Source: Asterias rubens (lineage: Eukaryota > Echinodermata > Asteroidea > Forcipulatida > Asteriidae). From it: DNA of 64,000 bases. Under the pieces are notes generated by a model. That model searched no databases, was not told where the DNA came from, and saw only the letters and a list, made by a program, of their open reading frames with translations. Positions 24,201 through 38,500 of this stretch are shown here, one piece after another (position 1 is the first letter of the stretch; each line of letters starts with the position of its first letter). A program made the position numbers and the translations under genes. The DNA lies in NCBI RefSeq assembly GCF_902459465.1, contig NC_047081.1, positions 62,001 to 126,000 of the forward strand. The letters are read 5' to 3'.

Positions 24201-27200
24201 AAACTTTAAAAGATAGAATTGCAAAATTATGTTGAATGGAAGTGAAGTTCTGACATCTAGAACTGATACAATTGATATCTATGTAATTACCCTGATCAAG
24301 CTGCCTTGAGTTTAACATAGACCGAAACACTGAAAAGGCTTTATTAGTACATTATGTGTAACATAGGATTATAAATGTAGTAAGTAGAAGGTACTCAACA
24401 AAATTACATTATTAAAACAATAGTCTCAACAACCAAGTGCTCACAACTGAACAAAATGTTTTTTCCAGTACACTGCATGCACATTATACATGTAAAACCG
24501 GGTGTCTTCATTTGGCAAACCTTTATGAAGTTAATCAATTCCAGAAATAGTAACTATGAGCAGTGAGTAATGTATTTGTTTACATGCACAGACTAAGTGA
24601 AATAATTCTACTATAACTTGCCTGTTTTCATTAAATACAGGGAAGTAGATTAGAAACTAAAGTATAACTAAATCATGCCATGCTTACCACTATGTGTGTA
24701 GTTCCTCCTTGCAACCAGTACTGAATGACTATCTCTAAAGTAATACAGCAAACACCACAATGCTCACAATCACTACAAAAGTCAATTCCAAAAAAGGATG
24801 GGCTGCCGGCGGCCGGTGCCCACTCATCGGCCGGTACCCTCAGCCTTCACCCCTTCAGGGTTGATTTAACCTAACTTTGCCTGGTTGCCATAGAGACAGG
24901 AAATTCAAGGCAGTGTCTACATAGAGTCTTATTTCCTCATCCTGCTACTATGTGTCACTCTCTAGGCCAAAGGTTAAAGGGGTACATCCATAAGGACTAA
25001 ACTCACTAAACTAACTCTAATTCAAAGGTTACTAAGTGTCAATTACTAGGGTCAAAATCCTTCAAGTAAACTCCTAGTGCTTGAAAGCGTTTCAATCTTT
25101 AAAAACTCACACTCTAACATAAGCATATTTCTAGAAATAACACAAACTTTTCAGCTAAAAAATGTTTGCCAATTTGTCTAATAATGTAACTGATTCTAGC
25201 CATCTATTTTAAAGGAAGTTTCAGACTGTAGAGAATGGTACAAAGGTTTACTTAAAATATGCTAATATCAATATTGCATTAAATCCCTATCAGTTTGTTT
25301 AACAATCATGTGGACAAACTGTGTAAAGAAGTAACATACATACTTTAGGTATTAGTGTTTATTACATTATGAATATCGGTCACACAGGAAATAACTACAT
25401 GTAGGCCCACCTGTTTTATACACAGCTTATATATGGAGAAAAAGCAATACATTGTTAGTGTTCTTTACATGGTACAAATTTATGCTTCAATAATAGTACA
25501 CAACTCTACATCACTAATAAACAAGAACATATTTGGTTTATTTGTGTCAATGAATGAAAGACTAATTTAAGATTTTAATCTCTTTAGACAGTCTTTATCA
25601 ACGTAGTCGGTGTTTCCTCCCACTCAGCCACAAAAATACTTCATACACAAATACTACAGGGCAGGATTTATGCACGCACACCGTTCTAGCAAACACGGCT
25701 ACTCCTACTTACCTTGTACAGGGTGTCGTCAATCAAAGTATTATACCCATTTTGTTTGGGGTACAAACCCATTTATTGACTAGGTAGAATGTCAAGGTAT
25801 GCCAAGGCCTTGTAAGGTCAAATTAAATTATTCATATTGAATCACCTTACTATGGTGGTTCTGCTTCACTTCAAAATACTTTAGAAAGAGAAGAACAGTT
25901 AAATGTAGGCCTACGTGGACTTCAAATTGTTACTATGAGTATTGTGCTATGAGTAAATGTATTATGCCAACCACAAAAATGACTGCGATAAAAGTGCTTG
26001 ATCTCGATAACTTTCTTAAACTCACTTTATTGTGCCTTTCCTCCAGGGGTAAAGGTCTCGGTGATACAATGTGTTTTTGTCCATGTGTATGTTTACACTC
26101 AACATCTCTTTGTGATCATACAACATATCAAATAGTGGTGTACATTTTACAAAACTACATGGAACAGTCGATGGGTACATTGTTGCAGAATAACAAAACC
26201 CTTCCCTTCTTTTGATTTAATGTTTTCTCTCTACAATTTTGAATGGTCGTGAAGAATGATCTTGAATATTTTAAATGATGAAGAGTTCTTCTTTTATCAT
26301 AACAACTGTTTGCAAAACAAGACTTGATAACTGAGATATAATCAACTGTTATTTGTTGAACACTATGAAAACTTTAAGCTTTAGATTCAATGTTGTTCAC
26401 TCTACAAAGACCCTAACGACAGGACATTGTCAAGGACACGCTCCAGGGTTCCAGGACGTTATATGACCTTCTAAATCCCAAAACGGAAATCAGCTTAAAT
26501 CCAGGAAAAGTGGCCAAACCCGTTAAAGTCTATGAGATATCTTGTTATTGTATAAACTCATGTGGTATTTTGTTGTTAGTAAGCTGCAGACATTTATAAT
26601 TAATCAATCTAATCGTACCCATAAGAAGTTCCATTTCAATTGCTGCGTGTCAGGCATAATGCCAGACATCAGCCACGCAGGTTGTCATGTTGTACACATG
26701 TTACTCTTCTTACATTGTTATCCTTCATACTTCAAAACCCTCGGAAGGAAATTGGCTGTTAGTTGCAGACATTGCAAAGGTTGGTTACTCAAGCACACAG
26801 TACTGACATTATACATGTAGACATATCCAGTTGATCTTTTAGTTTTCATCATAAGCCTCTTGTCTGTCTATATGTACAATATGGATATGAAATCTTATAT
26901 GTTCACTAGGGTGGCATTTCACTTTCAGGTTGAGCCGCTACTACTACTATCAAGGAAATGTAAACCTGTAATAATCATTTTAAAAACAGGTAGGCGGAAG
27001 GAAAGCAGATTCAGGAAATTTAAACTTTAAAGGGAGGACACAAATTATTCCTCATACCAGTCTTTGTTCGAAATAAAAAAAACGCCTGGAAATACGGACA
27101 GCTCTCTTGACATGACTGAAAAACAATTTAATAACCTTTGGCAAAGAGAATAATGTTCTTTGAAGGTCGAGTATTAGTATTTGTCACAATAGCCACTAAT

Positions 27201-27317
27201 AATGAATTTCAATTATGTTCATTATTAGCTTCTGAAATGGTTTCTGATTCTGACATAATAACCAATTAATTCGGGATTGAAAGATACAGAAATATTATGG
27301 AGACTGCTAACCCCTAG

Positions 27318-27402
27318 ACATGCTAGATAATTAGCTCAAGTTGTTTGAGCACCGGTATGTTAATTTAGAGGTTGTTGGTTCAAATCTCGCTAAAGTCATT
27401 TT
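27318..27402 (+). repeat. tRNA-derived repeat, second member of family
   Basis: It aligns by eye with 20598-20690: TAGATAATTAGCTCAAGTT, a GAGCACCGGT core, TTGGTTCAAATCTCGC and AAAGTCATTTTTT. It is diverged and non-functional as a tRNA. Confidence 0.5.
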
Positions 27403-27567
27403 TTAACCCTTGATATTTAACCAATTACACAGAGTGTGTTTGACTGAATATTATGCTGGCTGCTCTTTTTAAAACAAATACTTCCAAAACCCCCCTACAC
27501 TTGAACTGTTCAAGTACAAAATCTAAAACATCCACATGGTAATATCAATCTATCCTGCAACATCAAA

Positions 27568-27780
27568 TTTAAACTTGACATCAATTTAGCAAGGGTCCCT
27601 TGCTTAAATTTAGCATGGTGACAACATTGCACCTCAAGTAAAAGGATAATAATGTTTGTCAATAAAGGACAGCAAATTTAACATGATTTCACAAGGGACC
27701 GTGTTAAACCTTGGACAGTCTATGCTAAAATAAAGCAAGGGACAGGGACCCCTGCTAAATTGCTGTCATATGAAAAGGGT
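27568..27780. mobile_element. Palindromic MITE-like element
   Basis: The left arm (about 27575-27620, with CAATTTAGCAAGGGTCCC) is an imperfect reverse complement of the right arm (about 27735-27772, with GGGACCCCTGCTAAATTG). The segment between them has no coding potential. Arms of about 40 bases around a roughly 115-base loop fit a foldback or MITE element; superfamily unknown. Confidence 0.5.
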
Positions 27781-28400
27781 TTTACATCCTCATTTTAGGT
27801 TTAGAGAAAAATAGACAAATCTCAGCTGTTCCGGACCGACAGAGTTTTGCCTCATGGACCCGTCCCATCATGAATGACTAGTCCTTGTTGATTTCTATCC
27901 GATCTTAATAAAAAACGCCCAACTTACAGGCACTTGTCTCCTAGCAACAGTGTATACATTCAAAGATTAGTAACGACCTAATTTGAAAGCTGATATTAGT
28001 GAAAAACAGATGCTGTCTGAATTCTAGATGTGAATCTCGTAAGACTCAAGTGGTGACGTTATCACATCTTGAATATTACTTGTCTTTAAATTGGCTGAAA
28101 GCTGGTGAATACATATTCAGTACATGTATGCCTATAGAGCAAACGCATTTGATAGGGCTACGTAATTCAAAACAAGTGTAACATTACCCAGTGTACATGG
28201 TGTAAGGTTCAGCTTATTAATTGATCTCATTCACATACATTCAGTAGATAGAGTGAATGTCAATTATCAGTCATACAAATGCCAGTAAATGTTTTGGGTT
28301 AAGATACAAAGAACACATGTTGTTGAGAATCTATGCAAAAGTACAGAGCATTATACACGTACATGTACTTTACTAACACATTGCCAAATAAACATACCAG

Positions 28401-28595
28401 TATGAAATACTGGTATGAAATACTGGTATGAAATACTGGTATGAAATACTGGTATGAAATACTGGTATGAAATACTGGTATGAAATACTGGTATGAAATA
28501 CTGGTATGAAATACTGGTATGAAATACTGGTATGAAATACTGGTATGAAATACTGGTATGAAATACTGGTATGAAATACTGGTATGAAATACTGG
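28401..28595. repeat. 13-bp minisatellite, 15 copies
   Basis: Fifteen essentially perfect copies of TATGAAATACTGG. Because 13 is not a multiple of 3, all minus-strand frames read a repeating hydrophobic/aromatic peptide; this is not a gene. Confidence 0.95.
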
Positions 28596-31479
28596 TTATC
28601 ATTATGTACATCCATGATTGTAAAGCTAACCAAGTGCTGGTACATGTACATGCAGTAAGCTAACTGATACAGATCTTAAGTGTTCTATACTTTTATTTTA
28701 TATTTGGCTGAGTGTTATAAGACAAACAATCATTAACACCTGCAACTTGTAAGTTTAACATCCTAGGTCAATAAATGACAACCTGACACATTAATCACTC
28801 GGAACAGAACCATATCTGTAGGTTATCTACACTAACTGCAGGGTATACTTTGAACTGAATAGAACTATAATGTCAGTTGTATGCAGCATCGCTGTTTGTT
28901 GTATGGGCGTGAACATATCATCCACTCTGCAAGCACCAAGCACAGACTCCAAAGTTCAAAGTAAAAATCAAGTCAATTGTCATATCAGTCAATGTAACTA
29001 AATGAAATCTATACAGCAATCATACGAAGGTTCAATCACTAGTACTGCTAACAAATATCATCCTCCACAATGAACTCACATGCATTATTCAATATTATTA
29101 CCATCTATGGTACCATGATTGCTTTAATACAATCAACTAGGTACCAAATATTACTGGAGTTGATTTCAATACTAGTCATTCCACTGGGTAAGTCTACTTT
29201 TATTCACACAGTGCTTCTAGTACATTAATACTTTAACAAACAGTAAGTTTTCAATTAATATACTACAAAGCTATCAGTTACATCAACTGGAATATTTATA
29301 TCAAAACAAACTAAAACATAACTTGTCCCACTTTTGCACATGTACACACCCACCTACACGACTATACCTTCACAATCACTGGTTTGTTCAAAAACCTCAG
29401 CAAGTTTTTTGTACTTCCTGTTTGCCAATTGTACATCCAAGGGACGTCTTCCGCCCGTTATTTTCCAATAAACTGTTTTCTGTTTTTCACACCGTGACTA
29501 GAGATTTACCTTGCTCATAATTCTGGGCAGGAAAAGTCGTCTCAGTTGTCAACCTCTACCGAGTAAAGCGTTCCATAAGGACAATCAGGTGTACACACCT
29601 TGCATGGGGTCATTCCTTCAGGCAGATATTGGGTTTTATATTACAATGTGTGATGGCATAGAATCATTCAAGAAGGTATTGGCCAATGCCCTAGTTGCTT
29701 CCAATTGGTCAATTATTATTTAAATACAATCTACAGTATTTATAAGAACATTTCAAAAACGATTTAATAGTTGTGTACTATAGATCAACTTCATTGACAT
29801 GGATTAGCTTTCATGTAATGACTCAACTAACCTCGCCAGGAAGTCAGTGCAAGTTCTACATAAATGCCAGGCTTCTGTTCTTGTCAAAAATGAGTGTTCT
29901 CTTTCCTTTAGATCTAGAAGTTAAAAAGACTCCGGAACACAACATTTGTGAGTGCTTAATACGATACGAGGCTAACTCCCTTTAGACCTTGTTTTCAAAA
30001 GTTAATTACTTACTTACTTAATTCATTGGCATTGTTAAACATCCAAAAAGATTCAAGTAATCTTGTTTTCTTCAAATATGTAGATAAGGTACAATAAATA
30101 TAATTTTCTTGTTGTACCATGGATAGCAGTACGGTATTTGCAACAGGAATTGTCTCTACTTATGTTTTCCGACAAAATTCAATATAATTAAGACAGAAAT
30201 TGTTCCCGTCTGTGAGGTAACTCAGGCGTAAACTTCACTCTGAAACAAATATTAGAAATCGTCACGCATGCATGGCAAGAGCGAGACCTAGAAAAAACAA
30301 AATAGCAGATGATATTTTCATTACTTCGAGGTCAAGACAGCCACAGTTGGAACAATAAGGAATGACGCATACATTTCATATGATTTTATATGAAACTAAT
30401 AGCATTCTACTCAAATTTTACAAATGGAGCATTCAATACATCCTCATTGTTTTACAAATGGAGCATTCAATACATCCTCATTGTTTTGACTCTGTATACT
30501 CCATGCAGGCTTTGAACTTTGATCTTTCAACGGCAATTTCTCTGTGATAAAGGGGCACTTTTATTGCAAAGGGCACCGCAGCAAAAGTACAGAGCACCAC
30601 AGCAATTGCTGAGGCCTGTAAATGTTACAGAACATTTACATTTTGCAATTTCCGTCTAAAGGGGGACAATCTAGCATTCCAAACTATAACAACTTTACCA
30701 AAATAGCCACCATCAATTGTGATACACGTTACCTTACAATGTACATGTATGAAATACAAGCTTTGAGAGCTACATGCATTTACTGTTTAGAAAGGATGGG
30801 CTCCACTGGTTTTTACTCAAACTGAAATCCTTCAGATGCTTACTACGCTGTACGTGATACAAATAATAAAAACATCAGCCCCTTCAGTCAATGGGCTTTC
30901 ATGCGTTACTTTAATCTTGCAGCCTCACACATGTCAAAAAGCCCAAACCTGACATAAATCAAAATTGAAGGTTACATTTTTGTGTGGTGGTTCTGAATGG
31001 GAGTTAAGAAATTATTAGTTGTGGAGACGGAAGTGTTGTAATTTTGATGTGGGTAGTATAGATGTTGTTATCGTCCATGAGTCAGACTTCCTATCAGATT
31101 ATGAATATGTTCAAATTAATCAGAGGGAAAACCATGAAGCAAAACCCCCAAAATTGCATACTAAGTAGGGCAAATGTAAGCCTGAAGGTTTGCGTTTGAT
31201 AAGGGAACCTTTTAGTTACCATGTTCCTTATTACTTACTTTGTTGCAACTTCCATCAATTTGGGTACACATCCCCTGCACATCCACACTTATTTCTGCAG
31301 ACTGGGTGAATTACACATTTAAATAACTTTGCACCCACACTAATCCGTGCTTACTGGGTCCACATCCCCCTTGGTACACATTCCCTGCACATCAACACAA
31401 AGGGGTGCAGGATAGAAAGTCCAAACTTTTCCATGCAGTACCACCAAAGAGACTTCAGGGGGCCTTGGACCAGTCAGTG

Positions 31480-32240
31480 ACCATACTTAGGAAAGTTACT
31501 TGCCTCGGACCAGTCAGTGACCAACCTACCCCAGACCAGTCAGTGACCAACCTGCCCCAGACCAGTCAGTGACCAACCTGCCCCAGACCAGTCAGTAACC
31601 ATTAGGAAGGTAACCTGCCCCAGACCAGTCAGTGACCAACCTGTCCAAGACCAGTCAGTGACCAACCTGTCCCAGACCAGTCAGTGACCATTAGGAAGAT
31701 AACCTGCCCCAGACTAGGCAGTGACTAACCTGCCCCAGACCAGTCAGTGACCAACCTGCCCCAGACCAGTCAGTGACCAACCTGCCATAGACCAGTCAGT
31801 GACCATTAGGAAGATAACCTGCTCCAGACCAGGCAGTAACCAACCTGCCCCAGACCAGTTAGTGACCAACCTGCCCCAGACCAGTCAGTGACCAACCTGC
31901 CCTAGACCAGTCAGTGACCACTAGGAAGATAACCTGCCCCAGACCAGGCAGTAACCAACCTGCCCCAGACCAGTTAGTGACCAACCTGCCCCTGACCAGT
32001 CAGTGACCAACCTGCCCTAGACCAGTCAGTGACCATTAGGAAGATAACCTGCCCCAGACCAGGCAGTAACCAACCTGCCCCAGACCAGTTAGTGACCAAC
32101 CTGCCCCAGACCAGTCAGTGACCAACCTGCCATAGACTAGTCAGTGACCATTAGGAAGATAACCTGCCCCAGACCAGGCAATAACCAACCTGCCCCAGAC
32201 CAGTTAGTGACCAACCTGCCCAAGACCAGTCAGTGACATA
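31480..32240. repeat. 26-bp repeat organised in a higher-order array
   Basis: The basic unit (core CCAGACCAGTCAGTGACCAA) recurs about 27 times. Every few units it is interrupted by a CATTAGGAAGATAA spacer, giving a higher-order unit of about 117-118 bases, best seen from 31680 to 32200. No coding function is seen. Confidence 0.9.
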
Positions 32241-33619
32241 CTGTTGACACTGAATATTTACACAGTTATATGAGTGGGCTTGCCTGAATATGATGTTACA
32301 AAGGTTGCGCTAATAACTATGGGTGTGATCGCAAAGTACACACTACAGTAGATAGTAATGGATGACCTTTGTACTTCAAATAATGTGAGTTTGTTGCAGC
32401 ATGGATGAAGGTACGTACATGTACAGTTGCAGTTGGTGAATAATTTACATTCAGATCACAATTAGGTGACAAAGTCACGCGGAAAGAGCTTCAGCCTGTC
32501 CACAAATTAGTGCATTGTCATGCATGGAATATATTATTTTGCAAATAAATAATACTTCATATGTAGACAGGTGCAATCAATTTTAATGTAAAGATGTACA
32601 AATTAAATGTACATTATATGTTAGATAGACTTGTGCAACACATAAAGTTGAACTACATACGTAAGAACATTGCCAACAAACACCAACTTGGAGGCAAAAT
32701 CTGTAGATTAGGCCTCAGCTTTATGTTTAAATCAAGCATCCAGAGGACTAAAATCAGAGTTCATATCAGAAAGTTCAAGATCTTTCAAAGTGTCCAGTCA
32801 ATACGTCATTGTCTTGTCTTTGACTAACTATTATTTGAGATGACGTATCTTGCTCTCATTCTACTGTTGAAGCAGTAAACTTTTTATAATATTATTATTA
32901 CAGTCAATAGTTAAGACCAAGTGTATTTAAAAATCACTACGATTGAGCCCTCGCACACAATGCGTAACACACCATGGAACAATCATTATACGAGTGTCTT
33001 CTATTTTTGTCTTATTTGGACTCTGAGTCAATTCCTTTGAAAACACCTTGAATCCCAAAATGGCAGAGAGGATGCATGTCATTCTAAGTTTCAACATGGA
33101 GGAGCGTTATTTTGAAACTTGAATTACAATATTTTAAGTGATTAGCACAGTACTGATAGTATGCACTCATATAGTACTTTTGGTAGCATGCATCAATGTA
33201 GAATTAATTTGAACTTTTTTATTTATCAATTTTTATTAATAAATATAAAAGGCATTGGGAAAACTGTCAGTATTGACTGCCACTTTTTCTCAAATTTCAT
33301 TATAAAAGTTAAATTTAAAACAAAATTACAAAACAAAAGAATCATTTACGATTTGACTTTTTGGGGATACAAATTCCTATTTCATAACTGTAACAGACAT
33401 AATGAATGAAAGTGGCAGTCAAATACAGAAGTGTTATACCACTATCTATTTTGATTTTGAACACCCACCAAATCAAAAAGCTAATCATTCCTGATCCTGG
33501 CACCACTTTTGTTAAATACAATTCATTTTTAATTACCATGTCACAGCGAATGAAAAAGTGGTGGCAGAATACATACATTTCCCCAGCACAAGTTTGGCTA
33601 AAGTGGCAACCCAAAGTTC

Positions 33620-34070
33620 GCGTCCAGCTCTTGAGTTGAGTCTTTTGGACTGATGTTTGGACCAATCGATTGCCAAGGCCCCGGGGGGCAATGCGTCGAG
33701 TACACGGCGGCCACCAGCGGCGACCACACACAGGTGGTTTCACGTACCGCATACCTGTGAATATAAAATGCCTACCCAATCTGTCCCAAAATACCCCTCG
33801 AAAATCTACAATACGACGTTATTAACACATTGACACATACACTACATTAATGAGAATCATCGAATGATGTAGACTTACAGGAAAATTACCTTTACTACTC
33901 TGTAAAGTTGGATAAAATCCGGAGGAAATTGGAGATTTGAAGAAGTCCAGCGTTTCGACTCCACAAGGCAATCAGAAGAGGATAGGCTACGGTGTGTAGT
34001 CAATTGCGTATCGTATGAATGTAGAGGGCAGTGTAGCGAAAAGCTGCAAGCCACTTGCCGTGTCATAGAA
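33620..34070. promoter_or_regulatory. CpG-rich patch, possible distal promoter
   Basis: Against an AT-rich background, 33640-33760 is GC- and CpG-dense (GGCCCCGGGGGG, CACGGCGGCC, CAGCGGCGACC). A second, weaker CpG cluster lies at 33950-34045. A minus-strand donor-like AAAG|GTAATT lies near 33888. This could be the promoter and leader exon of gelsolin-like B (12 kb away) or of an unseen transcript. A 64-codon minus-strand frame starting near 33727 is not recognised. Confidence 0.25.
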
Positions 34071-35256
34071 AAATGTATGGCAGCAGAGAGGCAAGGGCAA
34101 AAAGGAGGGGGCGTTGTATTTGCTTAATGGGGGGGTGTTTTAAAGATGCTAGTTATTCTGAATGGAATTTGTTAGTCATCGATTATAACAAAGTATGGAA
34201 AAACAAGTAAAGTAAAATACAAAAGCATAACAACGCTTAACTATGAATTGTGTGCTTACGCTGGTTTTCGCTTACCTGTTCAACAAACATTGGACTGTGG
34301 AAATTGTTTTTTGGGTTGGGCTGTGAGAAACTTATGGGGCGAGGGGGGGGGGGGTGTTGATAGAGGCAAGCTTAAATTTAAGGTGCCAAATATGATTGTT
34401 GATGCAAATTTGTACAGCTAAAAGAATCTTTCTCAAGCTGGGGGTATTGCAATGGTTTGGTGATACGGGTAGGTGCGTTGCATGCAGGAGCATAGGGGTA
34501 AAGAGAGTAACTGGGGGGGGGGGGGGGGGGGATTTTGAGAAACCTTATTATTGATTCTTGTGGCCTGTTAACCTTGGACTAGCCCATTATAGAAGTCAAT
34601 AAATTGTTTTAGACAACCCAGAGCACTGGCCTTGCAAATTTTAATATCTTTCATGTTTAACAATAAACTGTAAATTCTATACATCAAGGTGTAACTTAAA
34701 TATTTAATCCGTGAATAATTATGCATTAATTGTAAAACATGAAAGGTTATTGCAAAGTATATATTACGTTTTTTTTTATAATTTATTTTTATTCTGATGT
34801 GTGATAGTCATTATATACAATAACAACCCCCCCCCCAAAAAAAAAAAAAAAACCTGGTGGGATTCGAACCCTCCCCCCCCCCCACATGTCCGGTACAAGA
34901 GGCCAATTAGAATCATATTACTAGTGGATGTGCTCCAAACAATGTTGTTGATGGTATAAATTGGGATACCAATCTGCTTTTTGCCGATGTTTTGGGTTCC
35001 CACCCAGCTGTGTTTTAGTTATCCCGGCATTGACTATTGCTTATCATACATCAGTTAACAGTAAAACTAGAAACAATATTTGTGATCCTCAGTTCACATA
35101 TAAATGTAACCACAAACATTCCCCCAAAATGCGAAGAAATATATACAAAATGAAGTGCAATGGAAAACACTTAGTATGCAATTATACTTTAATCACTTGT
35201 AGCAGTGTCCGTTGCTAACAGGATCCCAGCTGGCCTCTTGTTACTAGGCAATTAGT

Positions 35257-35335
35257 TTGGTGGTCTAACGGTTAAGATATCTTCTCTACAATGAAGAGCC
35301 TTGGCTTCAAATCCCAAGACAGTAACCTAAGGTTT
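35257..35335 (+). repeat. Degenerate tRNA-like sequence
   Basis: TTTGGTGGTCTAACGGTTAA (A-box-like) and TTGGCTTCAAATCCC (B-box-like) are spaced as in a tRNA gene, but no acceptor stem closes the structure. It is probably a SINE head, 3' of the ZGRF1 stop. Confidence 0.35.
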
Positions 35336-35565
35336 TCCCCACAGGGCATGAACAGAAAAAGAATTATCATTACTAACCTCTTGGTTAGAGTTTTAATGTC
35401 TTCATATCAGCGGCCCAATAAGGGTTAAGGTTTTGTGTTTTTCCCCTCATATTATATCCCTCAAAACAATTTTCATTCCTAAAACTTTTTGAAAACTGCA
35501 GAACTCTTAAAAATGAATAACTAACTATTTTGAATATTTAACCAATGTCATGAATTATTCAGATG

Positions 35566-38500
35566 CTATTCTAAGATGTCCTCCAACCCTCCAATGTCAA
35601 AACATGGAGGATGTTCCTTCGTGAAGCTATCCTCAGACTCGGACTCTTCCACTCCTGAGAGGGGGGAGTAGCTTGGGCTGATGTTGCACAATGCACTCAC
35701 ACCAACTTGTGACTCCTCAAGTTTGCTGTCCTTAAGAACGGAATCCTCCACTTCATAAAACGGAGAGAAGCTTGGGCTTTCATTGTGAAGGGATGACTCC
35801 GTTGGCAGGTGGGGTAGCTCCGATGTTTCAAGAAGGCCTAGAAGACAAAGTAAACATTTAATTTTCAAAGCGCTTTTATGACAAATCAAATCCCTGAATA
35901 AAATTAAAAAATCAGTAAACAATCTGCTGATCAGCAACACAGAGATTGAGTCTTGCTGGCTTGACTTCTCGGCCACGACACCCACTTTTGAGCTATCCTG
36001 CTTACAGACATACAGACAGAAAGCAGGAAAACAAATAAGCAAGTATACATAAACCTCCTTGGTAGATGGGGAGGGAATAATCAGAATTTGTCTTTACACT
36101 TACACTTGTTACTGAATGTTTGTCCTTGAGGGTCTTTGCTGACCACCCCTGCTGTTTGGCAACTAGTCTCCTTCTCAACTTCTTCAAGTTCTGTTGATGT
36201 TTCTTGACTAGCCTTACTTCTCTGTCCTTGTTTCTGGCTCTTAGTCTCCTCCTCCAGCTTTTGTAGTTCCTCAAGCTTCGGTGTCCACTCCTTGACAAAA
36301 CCTTTTGATGTTTGAATGCCATTTTCTGCATCTAACATTATATACAACAAATAATAGTTACACCATCTATAATAAAACTTGGAGAGGAATGGACTCAATA
36401 AACTCAGATGGATTATACACAAAAACATTTCAGAAAAACATTCTGTATTTTGCATTAGGGATTATGTGTGAGAAGTGAAGTGGTCTTCAAAAGCTATCTT
36501 CTCGACTTTGACAGTGTCTCAGAATGAAATATTTCTGTGAGAATTGGTACATGTAATATTAGTGTGATTTCAGATTGAACAACTTATTTCATTTTAAAAA
36601 GCCTGTTAATTTTGTTACTGATTTACCTTTGCACAGATTGATGACTTGGCTCCACAGGTTGTTAGCCAACAACATCCGAAGATTTCCAACAATAAACAGG
36701 TGGTTTTTAGATCTCGTCAGAGCCACATTGGTCCTCCTTTTATGAAAAAACGATGAAAGTATGATAGGGTATGAAAAAGATAGTGCTCTTTGGTATTCAG
36801 AGGGTTAACATACTCTCTACATCATCACAAACAAAGAAATTCATAAATATTATTATTTACAAAGTGGTTCCTTACTTATCTGAGTCTGCAAAACCCATAT
36901 AGTCAGTCCGGACACAAGACAAGATGATGACACTTTTCTCTCCTCCCTGAAACGCATCTACTGTAGAGATCTGGATTGCTTTGATACCTTTCTGATTAGC
37001 AAGCCTAAAGAAGATTGGGTTTAGGAAGAGAAGCTTTCATTATGGCTCCAATAAGATGTATGAATAATTAATTGATGTGTTTCTCTTAAAGATCTGAAAC
37101 ACAGGTAATTCTTAGCTCAATGGTCGTCTAAGCTTCGCAACAAACTTAGGATAGTACATCTCTTAAAATTGAATATGCAATACTTGGACCAGGCGCTTCT
37201 GGATAATATGCACAACTACAAAGAATATATATGAAAACCCAAAACATTGTACCATTGCAGTTATGGTGGTGATTAATGCTACCACCAAGTGAGTGTTTTG
37301 CACAGTGTAATAGTGTATGCTATGATAGACTTAAAACTTTCTTACTTGCTGTCCTGTAGCATCATGCTAATCTTCATTGTCTGGGCTTTATACAGCGTTA
37401 TAACTCCAACATCTCCAGCTTCAACTCCCAATGACATCAATACATCAATCAAGTAGATAACAAAGGAAGCCTCTTCTTCATTGAAGAAACTCCCATCTCT
37501 AGCACAGCATTCCTTACCACTAGGAACGCTGAAGAAACACAGAGTTGGCAAGGATGCCTGTGGAAGAATCAAGCAAATCATCAGGGGTGTTTAAAAATCT
37601 TTTTGTAAGCAAGTTAGCCCAAACAAGGCTAAAAGACATTTTTTGTATAAAGGGGCTACAAGAAGAAAAACTATTAAAATAATAATAATAATATTAATAA
37701 TAATAATAATAATAATAATAATGCTAACAATAATAATAATAATAATAATAATATTAATAATGGAGTCTTATACAGCGCCAGTATCCGCCACAAAAAGGCG
37801 CACACTCATGTGAAAAATAACCCAGAGGAGCTGAAGGTATTAATTGACATTACATGAAACATTGAAGATTATATGATGCTAGGAAACATGCACCAGGCAA
37901 GGTGTTTTGTTTGAGATTCAAAATGGGCCTCAGGTCATTTTGACAAGACTCCTTATTACAATGTTTGAACACTTCCCCAAATTGCATCAATTTCTCAAAG
38001 CTTGAGACCTTAAACAAACCGCTAAACATCATCTTACTTACAGTCAGTGGAGGTCTATCTTCAGCTACAACTCCATCTTCAAGTTGTTGATTGTAGAACA
38101 AACAATTGGCAATAGCACTGATCCTTGGGTGGCATCTATACTGGGTCCGCAACAGTATTGGTTCATAGCCCTACAAGCAATAAATCAATGAATCAATAAA
38201 TCTTTTAATCAATCAATCAATCAATCACTAAACAATTCAATACATTTAATGCAGACTGAAAAGAGAGCAGTAATAGAAAATATTAATTTGACTCTTGCCT
38301 GGTGGATAAGTCTGTTGAATAGCGTCTGCTCCAATCCGTAGCTATGAGCAGCCTCCGACCCTTGAATCGTTGGGTCTAACTGCTTAGGATCTCCTACTAG
38401 GACTAACTTCTCACATTGGAATCTAGCAATGGGAAGCATAGATGAAGGTTCTGTCATCTGACTGCATTCATCTAGAAGGATGACCTAATGGAGAGAAAGA

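Larger units (their letters stand above)
21211..35565. other. Long region without a recognisable gene
   Basis: No conserved coding exon was found on either strand over about 14 kb; short open frames are at chance level for AT-rich DNA. Contents: the likely leader-exon acceptor of gelsolin-like B (near 21272), a palindromic element (27568-27780), a 13-bp array (28401-28595), a 35-bp x2 duplication (30417-30486), a 26-bp higher-order array (31480-32240), a CpG-rich patch (33620-34070), G-tracts near 34340 and 34507, and tRNA-like pieces at 27318, 34855 and 35257. A distal promoter for gelsolin-like B or an unannotated RNA gene could be here. Confidence 0.5.

Noticed and set aside
28351-28651. 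Two overlapping minus-strand frames with a repeating Ile-Ser-Tyr-Gln-Phe pattern
   Set aside because: Produced by the 13-base repeat, which stays open in all frames.
33342-33779. 145-codon and 64-codon minus-strand frames over the CpG-rich patch
   Set aside because: No conserved motif and no partner exons; open frames are expected where GC content rises.
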